Of a DNA stretch of 36,532 nucleotides, positions 7,252 through 16,215 are shown piece after piece; the first letter of the stretch is position 1, and each line of letters starts with the position of its first letter. This DNA is from an uncultured Collinsella sp. Lineage in GTDB: Bacteria; Actinomycetota; Coriobacteriia; Coriobacteriales; Coriobacteriaceae. Below the pieces are notes generated by a model. It was not told where the DNA came from, ran no database searches, and was given only the letters and a program-made list of their open reading frames with translations. Made by a program: the position numbers and the translations under genes. The DNA lies in NCBI GenBank assembly GCA_900757465.1, contig CAAENY010000139.1, forward strand, positions 1-36,532. Reading direction: 5' to 3'.

Positions 7252-7266
7252 TTTCGTATGACGAAA
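7252..7266. promoter_or_regulatory. Palindrome upstream of the toxin-antitoxin pair
   Basis: TTTCGT-ATG-ACGAAA is a perfect 6-3-6 palindrome just upstream of the toxin start. It is a candidate operator for autorepression by the ribbon-helix-helix protein. Confidence 0.45.
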
Positions 7267-7284
7267 GTCCACTGTCGCCAATTC

Positions 7285-7644
7285 TTAAGCCGGCACGCGT
7301 TGGAGAGCAGGGGTCGAAACAATGATTGAAGGACGCTCTAGTACGGCCCAGGCGCCGGGGCAGGAGCACATACGCCAAGGGCGGACGTTTTCGTAGCGCG
7401 CGAGGATATTGCCGTCGCGATCGATGAAGGCGATGTCGATGGGATAGGCCATAAAACACGTATGGACCGAAGAGCAGCGTGGAAACGCCATGACGAGCGG
7501 CAGGCCGTTGGCGGCAACCGGACGCCGTCCCAGCATGCCGCGCAGGCGCACGACAAACGACTCCGCCACCACAAACTCGGCCGGCGTCCAACCCAGCCTA
7601 TTGAGTGCCCGCGCGTAGGCGATGTAGGACGAGACCGCGGTCAC
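7285..7644 (-). CDS. DUF192 family protein at the end of the Tad operon
   Basis: A 119-residue protein of the DUF192 family. Visible family features are FVVRLRGMLGRRP (about 25-37), the VHTCFMAYPIDIAFIDRDGNIL core (about 55-76) and a late PWRMCSCPGAWAVLE. DUF192 proteins are small beta-rich proteins of unknown biochemical role, often exported, but no signal peptide is visible here. A GTG start at 7644 overlaps the stop codon of the tadE-like gene (GTGA). The frame is open further upstream, but that part overlaps the tadE-like sequence. DUF192 genes are seen at the end of Tad loci; the link suggests a role tied to pilus assembly but is unproven. Confidence 0.8.
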   Translation of the reverse strand: MTAVSSYIAYARALNRLGWTPAEFVVAESFVVRLRGMLGRRPVAANGLPLVMAFPRCSSVHTCFMAYPIDIAFIDRDGNILARYENVRPWRMCSCPGAWAVLERPSIIVSTPALQRVPA

Positions 7645-8116
7645 ATGACCACCCCCGGACGCCATGGATCGACCGTCACCGCACGCTCGTGCGACAACGT
7701 TGTCGGCGCCCCCAGCGGAACGCCAGCGATGCTGAGAGAAGTCGGCCACGGCTCATAGTGCATGGTGCAGGTGTAGGTCCTAAACGTACCGGATAGGGAG
7801 AGCAGGCCACCATCCGATGCCTTCGCGCCTTGCTCGCTCGACACTTCGATCTGTAAGTCATAGCCTTCCATGGCATTCAGAATTTGAGTCTGAACCGTCG
7901 CCGAGGCATCGGCAGAGCTTTCGTCGCCCTCCCCCTCCGACGCCACGGCATGCGCTAGCACGATGTCGGGCACCACGCGGTCGAAGCGCGCGACAGCGCT
8001 GCAAAGATCATGACGTTGTACACAATGAGTGCCAGCACCAGCAAAACGGGCGTAACCACCGCCATCTCCACCGTCGCTTGGGCGCGCTCCTCGCGCAGAC
8101 GCATGCGGATACTCAT
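7641..8116 (-). pseudogene. TadE-like pseudopilin, frameshifted
   Basis: The first 40 codons read MSIRMRLREERAQATVEMAV and on into a hydrophobic helix ending NVMIFAA, a typical TadE N-terminus, then hit a TAG. Continuing from about position 8001 in the next frame gives an intact tail: SAVARFDRVVPDIVLAHAV and a C-terminal domain ending GVVM at 7641. One missing base (CAAGC read as CAGC near 8000-8003) would restore a 158-residue protein. The start overlaps the tadG stop (TAATG) and the end overlaps the DUF192 start. It is a real frameshift, a phase-variable site or a sequencing error. Confidence 0.75.
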
Positions 8117-10269
8117 TACGACCCACCGCCCAGAGCGCCAACCAGCGTGGCGACATCGACGGTGAGCGGGATGGAGCCGCCGCCGGGCAGAGGAATCTCC
8201 GCAAGTGTGAACACCGTACCGTTAATGGTGCGTTCGACTTGATATTCCAACGCCTCGCAAAGCGCCTTGGGATCGGTCACGCCCAACGGAATACTTCGCA
8301 GTTTGTCTTGCGCTTGAGAGAGACCCGCAATGTCAGACCCCGGACTCTTAATGATATTGGCGGAATCGGTCAGCACCGGCTTTCGCAGGCGCAAGTCGCA
8401 CGGTTCCAAACCCAGCGCCGCCACGGACGCCGAAACGGTATCGCCGAGCCACGATGCGATGGAGCCCAACGCGCCGCTGCCCCCTCCTAGGCCTTTAATC
8501 ATCTCGTCCATAAGTTCGTCGGCTGAGCCTTGGATATCACCGTATCCCACGAGTAGCCGTCCCCAAACATCCATGACGCCGTCGAGCACGCCGGCAACGC
8601 CGCCCGAGCGTTCCTTCAATGTCGAGAAAAATCGCGAAAGCACGTTGTTTTGCGCCGTCGCCTCATCGGGCGCCAGCACCGCGGCAGAGATAGCACCGCG
8701 ATCGCCAAGCCTGACTGCCGCGTTAAACGAGGAGTTAAGTTGATCGGGGCTGGTAATGTCACCCGAAACTGCAAAGGCGACCACGCCGTTGCGACCAGGT
8801 GGGGCGATACGCGGGCGCTCGCCGGAAAGCGCTTTAATGGCCTGGTCAAACGCATTGCCCGCACGGTCGGCCTCATCCTCGGTCTGACGCTCAAGTTCGA
8901 GTTCTTTGTTGCGGCATTCGACGTAGTCTTCCAGAGCCTCTTTGAACTTATCGAAGTGGTACTCGAAGCCCCTTTCGACAGAAGTCGTTGCAATCGCAAC
9001 GTACCCTAAAGACGACACACCGAAATGGCATTCGCTACACGTTTCGTGACCGTCAAAATCTGCGACGGATGCCAGCCCACCCGGCTTTCCTTTTTTGTAA
9101 TTTGGACAGTCAGTCCCATAATGCAAATAGGTAACTTTATCTACTTCACTCGTGGGCCAACGTGCATCGGTATAGAGTTCAGTCGTCCGCGCCTCATCTG
9201 GATTTCGCGGAAGGAAAGGGATGCGGGCGGAAACTTTGCCGTCCTTTTCAGTTATATATGCCCGCTCGACTTCTTCGCTCGCATACGCGAAGAACACCTT
9301 TCGTGCAGCAGAATCTGCCTGTTTTTCCGGACCTTCGCCAAGCGGCTTCTCATTTGCCAGGCGCTGGCGATAGTAGGCCTTCGCGCGATCGAGCGCCACT
9401 TGCGGCTCCCACGTAACGCTCGAAGCGTAATGTGGATTTTGAGCACCAGAGAGATCCGCTAGGCTTTTCGCACGCTCCCACATGCAAGAACAGCTGCTGA
9501 CCGAGCCCTTGTCCGACCCGCCACAATCCGCCAGCCAAGCGCGCTCTTTAGCCTTCGCCGTGTCCTCAGAAGCCTTCCGCAGCTCCTCGGCCGCACGCTC
9601 TAAATCATCTGAAGTGTCTTTAATGGTATCGGTTGAGATCTCTGACCCTTTGAGCGCAGCGAAGTCCGACTCGGATGTCCTGGGCACGGCAAGCGCCGTA
9701 CCGGTATAGGTCACACTATCGGTATCCTGCGCCGACACCGCCTGCGTGGCACGCGCGGCGATCAGATACGGCAGAGCCGTCTCGATTTTCTGTAAGCCTT
9801 CCGATGCGCTTTTGGCAAACTTGTTGCGCGTTTTAATGATTTCAATCCCGGTGTCGACCATATTGCCGGCAACTGGCTCGGCACCCGGGATGAGGATGGC
9901 GACCAGTCCCGTCCCGATCGTGGCAAACCCCGCCAGCCCCAGACTCAAGATGCTCGCATCCACCACCGTCGCAGCCGTATGGTAGGACGACACCACATTG
10001 GCGCCTGCCAGCGCGCCGCTATCGGCAGCCACCTGGGTATCCCCAGCACGCGACATGCTCCATATCGCCGCGGTCGACGAAAACAGCAACGTGAGCACCA
10101 CTAGGATGACCACGGCAGAGGAAAGCGTGGTGTAGGCACCGTCTTCGATAAACAGGTCGATACCGGCTCGACCCATAAAGCCGCCTCGCTTGCGATGGCA
10201 GCTCGGACGGCGCGTCAAAACGCGTCTAGACCAGAAACGCTTAATCCCATGCAGCAATCCACGAACCAT
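8116..10269 (-). CDS. tadG: TadG-like pilus assembly protein
   Basis: A 717-residue protein with one membrane helix near the N-terminus (about 49-70, SSAVVILVVLTLLF), followed by RAGDTQVAADSGALAGANVV, the standard start of TadG/TadE-type extracellular domains. The rest is a large exported domain with helical, charged stretches (about 215-250 and 485-510), a glycine-rich tail and several cysteines (CSCMW, DCPNY, CSECHFG) that could form disulfides or bind metal. TadG-type proteins take part in Flp pilus assembly at the envelope. The start at 10269 has GGAGG upstream and overlaps tadE by 29 nt; an internal ATG (RGGFMGRAG) is an alternative. Confidence 0.8.
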   Translation of the reverse strand: MVRGLLHGIKRFWSRRVLTRRPSCHRKRGGFMGRAGIDLFIEDGAYTTLSSAVVILVVLTLLFSSTAAIWSMSRAGDTQVAADSGALAGANVVSSYHTAATVVDASILSLGLAGFATIGTGLVAILIPGAEPVAGNMVDTGIEIIKTRNKFAKSASEGLQKIETALPYLIAARATQAVSAQDTDSVTYTGTALAVPRTSESDFAALKGSEISTDTIKDTSDDLERAAEELRKASEDTAKAKERAWLADCGGSDKGSVSSCSCMWERAKSLADLSGAQNPHYASSVTWEPQVALDRAKAYYRQRLANEKPLGEGPEKQADSAARKVFFAYASEEVERAYITEKDGKVSARIPFLPRNPDEARTTELYTDARWPTSEVDKVTYLHYGTDCPNYKKGKPGGLASVADFDGHETCSECHFGVSSLGYVAIATTSVERGFEYHFDKFKEALEDYVECRNKELELERQTEDEADRAGNAFDQAIKALSGERPRIAPPGRNGVVAFAVSGDITSPDQLNSSFNAAVRLGDRGAISAAVLAPDEATAQNNVLSRFFSTLKERSGGVAGVLDGVMDVWGRLLVGYGDIQGSADELMDEMIKGLGGGSGALGSIASWLGDTVSASVAALGLEPCDLRLRKPVLTDSANIIKSPGSDIAGLSQAQDKLRSIPLGVTDPKALCEALEYQVERTINGTVFTLAEIPLPGGGSIPLTVDVATLVGALGGGS

Positions 10270-10738
10270 AATCTCCCTCCAGCCATTCGGGACGTGATTG
10301 ATACGAGACATCGACCTTGAGCTCAACGTAGCCGCCCTCGGCGGTACCACCCATAGCCTGCGCAAACGCACCGATCACAGGTAACGACTTGACCTCGCCG
10401 GAAACGGACACGGACGAGACGCCACCCGCATCGGCCCGACCAAGCTCGATATCCCACGACAACGGCCCGCCGGCATGAAAGATCGAAACGTTGGGCACTG
10501 CGGCAAGCCGGCGGCGGGTGAACTCCTTAAGATCGTCGTCCTCCGCCGTCGTCGTGGTCATGAGCCGCGCGGTCTCGGCAGCGGCAGACTCCATGACCGC
10601 GCGCGTATAGAGCAGGCACACCGGTTGCAGTGCGAGAAGGATGAGCATCAGAAACGTCGGCAGCAAAAAAGCGGCCTCGACCGTAGACTGCGCCCGGTCC
10701 TCGCGCGCGATATCAATACAACGCGATGTCCTTAGCAC
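10241..10738 (-). CDS. tadE: TadE-like pseudopilin
   Basis: A protein of about 165 residues with the pseudopilin start AREDRAQSTVEAAFLLPTF: a charged N-terminus, the A-QxTxE processing motif and a hydrophobic helix of about 25 residues, then a soluble C-terminal domain ending EWLEGDYGSWIAAWD. TadE proteins are minor pseudopilins of the Flp pilus. The exact start is uncertain. GTG at 10738 overlaps the previous gene by 26 nt; an ATT at 10715 overlapping that gene's stop is possible; no strong ribosome-binding site decides. The next gene overlaps its 3' end by 29 nt. Confidence 0.8.
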   Translation of the reverse strand: MLRTSRCIDIAREDRAQSTVEAAFLLPTFLMLILLALQPVCLLYTRAVMESAAAETARLMTTTTAEDDDLKEFTRRRLAAVPNVSIFHAGGPLSWDIELGRADAGGVSSVSVSGEVKSLPVIGAFAQAMGGTAEGGYVELKVDVSYQSRPEWLEGDYGSWIAAWD

Positions 10739-10931
10739 CCGCAGCGGCGTCGATAACCGACGTCGAGGCAACGCCATGGGATGCCGCCCGCTCGACCAGC
10801 GCCGCCAAGCGCCCGTCGGCACCGGCACGCCAAAGCCCCGCGATCGCCAGCACGATGGAAAGCAGCGCCACCGTGACGATGGCGTATTCGACCGTCGCCT
10901 GGGCAGATTCCTCGCGCAGGACGTCATGCAT
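10713..10931 (-). CDS. Small type IVb pilin-like protein
   Basis: A 72-residue protein beginning MHDVLREESAQATVEYAIV. It has the same A-QxTxEY motif and hydrophobic helix as the Flp pilin, but a longer, less hydrophobic tail. It is probably a minor pilin of the Tad system inserted in the inner membrane and cleaved before Q11. GGAGG precedes the ATG by 9 nt. One nucleotide separates it from the upstream stop and it overlaps the tadE-like gene. Confidence 0.78.
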   Translation of the reverse strand: MHDVLREESAQATVEYAIVTVALLSIVLAIAGLWRAGADGRLAALVERAASHGVASTSVIDAAAGAKDIALY

Positions 10932-10932
10932 T

Positions 10933-11496
10933 TCACGACCCCTCCTTTGAGTTCGATGCCTGCGGGCTCAGGCGGATCACGCGCAGGCGGCACGAGGCAT
11001 CGCCGGCATCCGCGGCAACCGTCACCATATCGACCCAGCCGCGCCCATCGCGCACAATGGCGCCCCATACGTTGCCCTTAATATCGAGATAGCCGCTCAG
11101 GGCGAGCTGGGCCGTTGGCACCTCGCGGTAGGCGCGTAACATATCCGCCGCTGCCTCGGTCATCGGTCGGTCCTCGGACCATGCAAGCCGGACCGCAATC
11201 GCGTTGTCCTCAGGTGAATCCGTCGCAGTGCCAGACCGCTTGTCGAGCGTCCGCAGAAAGGTTTGCGCCGTGACAGCGACATCCGAATCGTCCGCATCTC
11301 GCATCTCATCTTTTTGAGACGCCACCGCCGAATCTGAGCCCGAATCGAAGGCGGCCCCAGGACGCTGCTGCCGCGCGGCGTTAAGCCCCCAAAGCACCGC
11401 CGCTATCGCCACGGTCAGGCAAGCAAACACCAGCAGCACCCCGATGGGGCGCTCGCCCTCTACAGGCTGTTGATGCCCTCGCTGATAGCGTTCCAT
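10933..11496 (-). CDS. Conserved Tad-locus membrane protein of unknown function
   Basis: A protein of up to 187 residues with one membrane segment (about 17-39, PIGVLLVFACLTVAIAAVLW), a serine- and aspartate-rich linker (about 45-75), and a folded C-terminal domain (about 75-180) with predicted strands. I do not recognise the family. The cytoplasmic end is short, so most of the protein is probably outside the membrane. The upstream ATG at 11496 overlaps the flp gene by 37 nt; a GTG at 11439 would still keep the whole membrane segment. Its position between flp and the minor pilin gene points to a Tad pilus role. Confidence 0.65.
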   Translation of the reverse strand: MERYQRGHQQPVEGERPIGVLLVFACLTVAIAAVLWGLNAARQQRPGAAFDSGSDSAVASQKDEMRDADDSDVAVTAQTFLRTLDKRSGTATDSPEDNAIAVRLAWSEDRPMTEAAADMLRAYREVPTAQLALSGYLDIKGNVWGAIVRDGRGWVDMVTVAADAGDASCRLRVIRLSPQASNSKEGS

Positions 11497-11693
11497 AGAT
11501 CTTGGACCTTGCCCTTAAATGCGACAATGGCAATGATGGCGATCACCACGAGCACGCCGACCAAGATGGCGTATTCGGTGGTGCCCTGCGCACTCTCCTC
11601 CTGCAGTAGCTCCCCGGCATGCTGGCGAGCGCGAATTGACTGGCAAACAGCCCAGCTCCAGACCTTGCCAGCAACGTCAGTCATCGTGTTCAT
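11460..11693 (-). CDS. flp: Flp pilin (type IVb prepilin)
   Basis: A 77-residue prepilin. A 30-residue basic leader is followed by EESAQGTTEYAILVGVLVVI, the Flp signature: a glutamate at +5 and tyrosine at +6 if cleavage is after the alanine of SA, then a membrane helix and a short tail (KVQDLWNAISEGINSL). Polymers of this protein form the Flp pilus filament. GGGAGG precedes the start by about 8 nt. The canonical glycine at -1 is alanine, as in the other pseudopilins here. No prepilin peptidase is visible in this window. Confidence 0.9.
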   Translation of the reverse strand: MNTMTDVAGKVWSWAVCQSIRARQHAGELLQEESAQGTTEYAILVGVLVVIAIIAIVAFKGKVQDLWNAISEGINSL

Positions 11694-11703
11694 GTATTCC
11701 TCC

Positions 11704-12345
11704 CTACATCATCCCGCCTGCTCCCAACAGCGGGCCCAATATGGACAGAAGCAACGCCGGCAAGATGAGTGTGCCGGTGGGAATCAGCAGCTTGATGGGC
11801 GCACGCTCGATCTCGCGCTCGACCGCGGCGCGATGAGCCGCACGGATCTCGCGACTTTGAGCGGCCAGTGTCTCGGCAAGTGGGGCACCCAGGGCGAGCG
11901 CCTGTCCCACCGTGATGGCAAAGGTCTCGAGCGCTCGCACGTCCAGGTCGCGCGCGGCGGCCAACAACTCGTCCTCACGCGTGCCCACGCCCACCTGCCA
12001 CGCCATGCAGGCCCGCTCAAGTCGAAGAGCCAGCACTGACCGGCGGTTGGCGCAGAAAATCTCAAGCGCCGCATCAAACGAAAGACCGGCCGAAAGACCC
12101 AAGCGCACAACATCGATCATCTCGGACACTTCGCCGAGCGACACTCGCGCCGGGCCGCCCGCTCCAACCGCGCCCTTCATTCGCGCGGTCAGAGCATCGA
12201 CCACCGAGCGACCCGCGGCAGCGACCAGCACCGCCTCGCGCTTGCAGGCCTCTGCGATCTTGCGTGCATCCGCCCGATCCAAACCCGTCGCGACAAATAC
12301 ACTCAGAGCGCACAGGCAAGCCGCAACTGCAACCGGGGCGCTCAT
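11704..12345 (-). CDS. tadC: TadC-like pilus assembly membrane protein
   Basis: A 213-residue type II secretion system F-like platform protein. It has an N-terminal membrane helix (about 3-20), a central cytoplasmic GspF/T2SF domain with SEMIDVVRLGLSAGLSFDAALE and LGAPLAETLAAQSREIRAAHR, and a C-terminal membrane helix. It is shorter than many TadC proteins, which usually have two C-terminal helices. With TadB it would form the inner membrane base that CpaF acts on. The start at 12345 overlaps the tadB stop (ATGA). Confidence 0.88.
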   Translation of the reverse strand: MSAPVAVAACLCALSVFVATGLDRADARKIAEACKREAVLVAAAGRSVVDALTARMKGAVGAGGPARVSLGEVSEMIDVVRLGLSAGLSFDAALEIFCANRRSVLALRLERACMAWQVGVGTREDELLAAARDLDVRALETFAITVGQALALGAPLAETLAAQSREIRAAHRAAVEREIERAPIKLLIPTGTLILPALLLSILGPLLGAGGMM

Positions 12346-13268
12346 AGCTCCACCCGCATAATGCGCCTGATAACCACCAGGGCAACGGCGTTGAGGGCAA
12401 GACCCAGCACCACAGCGCCCGCGCCGGCAGGCGTCGCAAGACCGCGACGAAAATCTGCCGAAAGCAGCGCCAACACCGCGCACATGCCCGTCGGCATCGC
12501 CGCGACCATATGCGCAGACATGCGGGCCTGCGACGTCTTAACATCTAGGCGGCGCTTGAGCTCAATGCGCTCCCCCACCATGCTCGACGCCTCGGACAGT
12601 AAGTCGGCAAGCGGAGCGCCGGTGCGCTGTGACACCTTAAGCGCCAAGGTCACAAGCGAAAGACCGGGGGCGTCGATGCGCACGAGCAAGTCATCGAGCG
12701 CGTCGGTCGCCGAGATGCCGCAATCGATCGCCGCCGCCACCCGCAAAAACTCGGTATGCACCGGTTCTTGCGCATGAGCGCCCACAAAGCGCATGCCCTG
12801 GGCCAGCGAATGTCCCGAGGCAAGCGACATGGAAAGTGCGGTAAACGCCTCGGGCATGGCCTCTTCTGCATCGTGTTGCTCGCGCCGGCTCTCAAAGCCA
12901 TCCCGAGCGGCGCCAACGGCAAACGGAGCAACAAGTCCCAAGGCAAATCCGAGGGGCGATAACGACACCATCGTTAGCAAAACGCAGCAGACACCGCTCG
13001 ATAGCAGCAGAAACGCCAAACGCCCCGAAGCATCCTCGATCGCGAGGCCAAGGCGACGCGCCGGAGCCAGCGATGCCCACGAACGGGCGATCTTTTTCAG
13101 CGGATCGTTTTCCACCAGCTCACGCGGCAGCTTCTCTGCCACCGTCTCGAGCGCCTGACGCGCCAGCTCCGCCGGCGGTACCTGCGGCACACGAGGTTCC
13201 GCCCCGCACGCCGTCGCAACAGAAAACCCTGCCAAACCCCCTACGACGAGGGGCACAGCGACCTCCAT
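12342..13268 (-). CDS. tadB: TadB-like pilus assembly membrane protein
   Basis: A 308-residue type II secretion system F-domain protein. There is an N-terminal membrane segment (about 5-25), a helical pair at about 86-120, the T2SF core (AMPEAFTALSMSLASGHSLAQGM, about 137-159, and SQRTGAPLADLLSEAS) and C-terminal membrane helices. It pairs with TadC in the inner membrane platform of the Flp pilus. GAGGAGG lies 7 nt before the start, which overlaps the 3' end of cpaF by 28 nt. Confidence 0.9.
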   Translation of the reverse strand: MEVAVPLVVGGLAGFSVATACGAEPRVPQVPPAELARQALETVAEKLPRELVENDPLKKIARSWASLAPARRLGLAIEDASGRLAFLLLSSGVCCVLLTMVSLSPLGFALGLVAPFAVGAARDGFESRREQHDAEEAMPEAFTALSMSLASGHSLAQGMRFVGAHAQEPVHTEFLRVAAAIDCGISATDALDDLLVRIDAPGLSLVTLALKVSQRTGAPLADLLSEASSMVGERIELKRRLDVKTSQARMSAHMVAAMPTGMCAVLALLSADFRRGLATPAGAGAVVLGLALNAVALVVIRRIMRVEL

Positions 13269-14569
13269 TCGTCCACCTCCTCTTGTGTGAGCGTCCCCGA
13301 CCGCAGGCCTTCTGCGATAAACGGCGGCTCGCGGTCAAGCTTCCAGGTGCGCTCGGCGGCATCGAAAGTCACATAGCGCTCGAGCTCTACGCCGCCCGAC
13401 GCGGCGCGACGCACCCCCGAATACGAGGAGACGAAACGCCTGCCATCGGCGTGGCGCTCGGACATCACGATGCCGTCGAGCGCCATGGCAATCTGCTCCT
13501 CGATGAGCTCGCTCGGCAGATCGATGCCATAACGTGCAAGCAACGTCAGACGCACCACGGTCTCCTGTTCTGAGCCCGCATGAAGTGTGGTGAGCGACCC
13601 GTCGTGGCCCGTGTTCATGGCCTGCAACATGTCGCAGCACTCAGCACCGCGCACCTCGCCCACCACGATGCGGTCGGGGCGCATGCGCAGGGCATTGGTC
13701 ACCAGGTCGCGGATCGTCACCGCGCCCTCGCCCTCAATTGAAGCCTCGCGCGCCTCTAGGCGCACCACGTGCGGATGATGCGCAAACTTGAGCTCAGCAG
13801 AGTCCTCGATCGTCACGATGCGCTCGCCGGTGGAGATCTCGCATGACAACGCGTTGAGCAGGGTGGTCTTACCAGATCCCGTGCCTCCCGCAACCGCCAG
13901 GTCCTGTCGCAGCGACACCGCGCACGACAGCAGCTGCGCATACCAAAGCGGCAGCGACCCCAGCCCCACAAGCTCGTCCAGCGAGCAGATACGGTCCGAG
14001 AACTTTCGGATGGTGAGAATCGGTCCGTCAATCGCCACAGGCGGAATCACCGCGTTGACGCGATAGCCCGTTTTGAGGCGGGCGTTGACGATGGGGCTGC
14101 GCTCGTCGATACGGCGGCCAAGTGGCGAGATGATGCGGTCGATAAGCACCCGGATCTGCTCATCATCCTCAAACGCATGCTCGATGGGGTACAAGACGCC
14201 GCCGCGTTCAAAGAAAGCCGAGCGGCAGCCGTTGATCATGATCTCGGTAACGGTGTCGTCCTCGATGAGCGGCTGCAACGGCCCCAAGCCCACCACGTCA
14301 TCCAAAATCTCGTCGATGATAGTCTCGCGCTCGGGCGTCGCGAGATCGGTCGGCTCCTCAACATTGAGCGCCGCCTCCACCGCAGGACGCAATTCCGAGC
14401 GGGCAAGTGCCGGGTCGATATAGGCGCTGATACGCGCCACTTCGTCGTAACCCATGCGGTCCATCACGGCGCGCTTGGTGCGTCGTTTCACCGCGCGGCG
14501 GCGCCCCGCATCTACAGGCGCTGCCGCCGCTGCAGCGCCGGCAGCCTTAATCCTCGTTTGCAGGCTCAT
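13241..14569 (-). CDS. cpaF: CpaF/TadA family secretion ATPase
   Basis: A 442-residue hexameric-type secretion ATPase that powers Flp pilus assembly at the cytoplasmic face. Walker A is GGTGSGKTT (228-236); the Asp box TIEDSAEL is at 253-260 and Walker B ends in IVVGEVRG, with the catalytic glutamate at about 305. The GHDGSLTTLHA box lies downstream. The N-terminal domain (about 35-200) is normal for TadA, with an alanine-rich, basic first 30 residues. The start overlaps the cpaE stop codon (ATGA). Confidence 0.96.
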   Translation of the reverse strand: MSLQTRIKAAGAAAAAAPVDAGRRRAVKRRTKRAVMDRMGYDEVARISAYIDPALARSELRPAVEAALNVEEPTDLATPERETIIDEILDDVVGLGPLQPLIEDDTVTEIMINGCRSAFFERGGVLYPIEHAFEDDEQIRVLIDRIISPLGRRIDERSPIVNARLKTGYRVNAVIPPVAIDGPILTIRKFSDRICSLDELVGLGSLPLWYAQLLSCAVSLRQDLAVAGGTGSGKTTLLNALSCEISTGERIVTIEDSAELKFAHHPHVVRLEAREASIEGEGAVTIRDLVTNALRMRPDRIVVGEVRGAECCDMLQAMNTGHDGSLTTLHAGSEQETVVRLTLLARYGIDLPSELIEEQIAMALDGIVMSERHADGRRFVSSYSGVRRAASGGVELERYVTFDAAERTWKLDREPPFIAEGLRSGTLTQEEVDEWRSLCPSS

Positions 14570-16215
14570 CGCTGATCACCCTCGCGCGACCAGGGAAGGC
14601 GGATACGCGGGCGTTCGGTGCGCATTGCACGGTCGGTGACCATATCGCCCCAAGGGCCGACGGCGCACCCCAGTTCCACGAGCATCTCGCGCGTGGCCTC
14701 GCGCACGCTGGTCGCAAAAGCGCTGGTCTGCCCCACTGCCTCGTCAGCGCGCCCAAACGCCATGAGCGCGGCGAGATCCTGCCCGCCATCGGCGATACGA
14801 ATCTTGGAGCTCAACGCACAGGCAATCTCAAAGCGCATGGCAACATCCTCGTCTGCCCCGCGCGCACCGAACCGGTTGAACACGGCGCTCATGCGCGTGC
14901 GCGGCACACCTACTCGACTTGCCAGTTCAATGACGCGCGACGCCGATGTCGCGGACGACACCGCCGCATCGCCAACGACCAGGCAACGGTCGCTCGCCGC
15001 CACCGCAGCCGCCACGGCGTCGCCCCAAAAGACCGAGGTATCGATAAAGACCACGTCGGATTCGCGACGCAGGACATCAAGCAGTAGCTCCACCGGACGT
15101 GCCATGAGCTCGGCTTGCTCGGGCGCCGCGACGGGACCCCAGAGCGTAACGCCCGGCGCCACGCGCATCGATGCGGCTACGATATCCGGCTCGGTGAGCG
15201 CGCCCGCCGCCGACGGCTCGATAAGTGCCGCCATATCGCGCGGAGCATCGACGCCTAACAAGTCGTAAAGGTTTCCAAACATCAGGTCCAGGTCGAGCAC
15301 GGCGGCACGCAAGCCCAACAGCGACGATGTGTGTGCCATGGTGGCAACGATCGTCGACTTGCCGCAACCGCCCGAACCCGAAATGGCGCAGATGACCGGA
15401 GCTCGATGCGGCGAAGCGGCAGCGTCTGCCGGCGGCATCGGAGGCGGCGGAGCGGGCGTCGGTGACAGCGTCCCCGTCTCCTCCGCCGCAACCACACGCT
15501 GCGTCCAAGCCGGCATGGCAGCTTGTTCGGTCTGCGAGGCAGGCTCGTTCTGTGCAATCTGCTCATGCTGCATCAGCGACAACTCGCCGCACCCGGCAAA
15601 GCCCTCAACTTCGTCGAGTTCATCCACCAGATTCACGCCGTGCACGTATCCCATATCTACAGCCGGGGAATCGCCAGCATGCTGCGCCGGCCCTCCAGCG
15701 TCATCGTATACAAGGGGGTTCCGGGGGCGCCGACCATGCTCGGCTTCCGCTTTTCCATAATCATCAACACGCGGGCCTCTTGTAGCGCGAGGCGCCCCGG
15801 GTTCCCTATCAACAAAAGCATCGGGCTCAATCGTCATGCGCCGATCGGAATCAACCGCTCCCTCGCCCGCGCACCCGTTGCCGCATATACTGTGCGCAGC
15901 GATGACCTCGGTCGCCCCTGCGCGAAACAGCCCCTCGATATCCGACGGATCGAGTGCTTCTATCAACACGACCACGCGACTCACACGGCCTTCGGCCGTC
16001 AGGCGCGCAACAGTCTTGCGCACATCTTCGGTATCAAACAGAGACGCCGCGATGATGGCAGCCCCGCGGCGCGACGGAAACGCCCGAGCCATGGAAACCA
16101 GCCCGTCCAGGTCACCTACGCGAAGCACCTGTGCACCCGCATCACGGCCCTCGACTTCCCGCTGCAACAGCCCGTAATCGCCGCACGCGCAGCACGCAAG
16201 CCAGATCGCCTTCAT
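14566..16215 (-). CDS. cpaE: CpaE-like pilus localisation ATPase
   Basis: A 549-residue protein. Residues 1-110 look like a receiver-type domain without an obvious phospho-acceptor, 110-270 is a disordered, proline- and glutamate-rich linker, and the C-terminal ATPase domain begins at 273 with a deviant Walker A, GSGGCGKST (280-288), of the MinD/ParA type. In Tad systems CpaE directs pilus proteins to their site. The linker is unusually long compared with standard CpaE. Start: ATG at 16215 overlaps the cpaB stop (TGATG); a GTG one codon upstream (16218) is equally near the GGAGG. Confidence 0.9.
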   Translation of the reverse strand: MKAIWLACCACGDYGLLQREVEGRDAGAQVLRVGDLDGLVSMARAFPSRRGAAIIAASLFDTEDVRKTVARLTAEGRVSRVVVLIEALDPSDIEGLFRAGATEVIAAHSICGNGCAGEGAVDSDRRMTIEPDAFVDREPGAPRATRGPRVDDYGKAEAEHGRRPRNPLVYDDAGGPAQHAGDSPAVDMGYVHGVNLVDELDEVEGFAGCGELSLMQHEQIAQNEPASQTEQAAMPAWTQRVVAAEETGTLSPTPAPPPPMPPADAAASPHRAPVICAISGSGGCGKSTIVATMAHTSSLLGLRAAVLDLDLMFGNLYDLLGVDAPRDMAALIEPSAAGALTEPDIVAASMRVAPGVTLWGPVAAPEQAELMARPVELLLDVLRRESDVVFIDTSVFWGDAVAAAVAASDRCLVVGDAAVSSATSASRVIELASRVGVPRTRMSAVFNRFGARGADEDVAMRFEIACALSSKIRIADGGQDLAALMAFGRADEAVGQTSAFATSVREATREMLVELGCAVGPWGDMVTDRAMRTERPRIRLPWSREGDQR

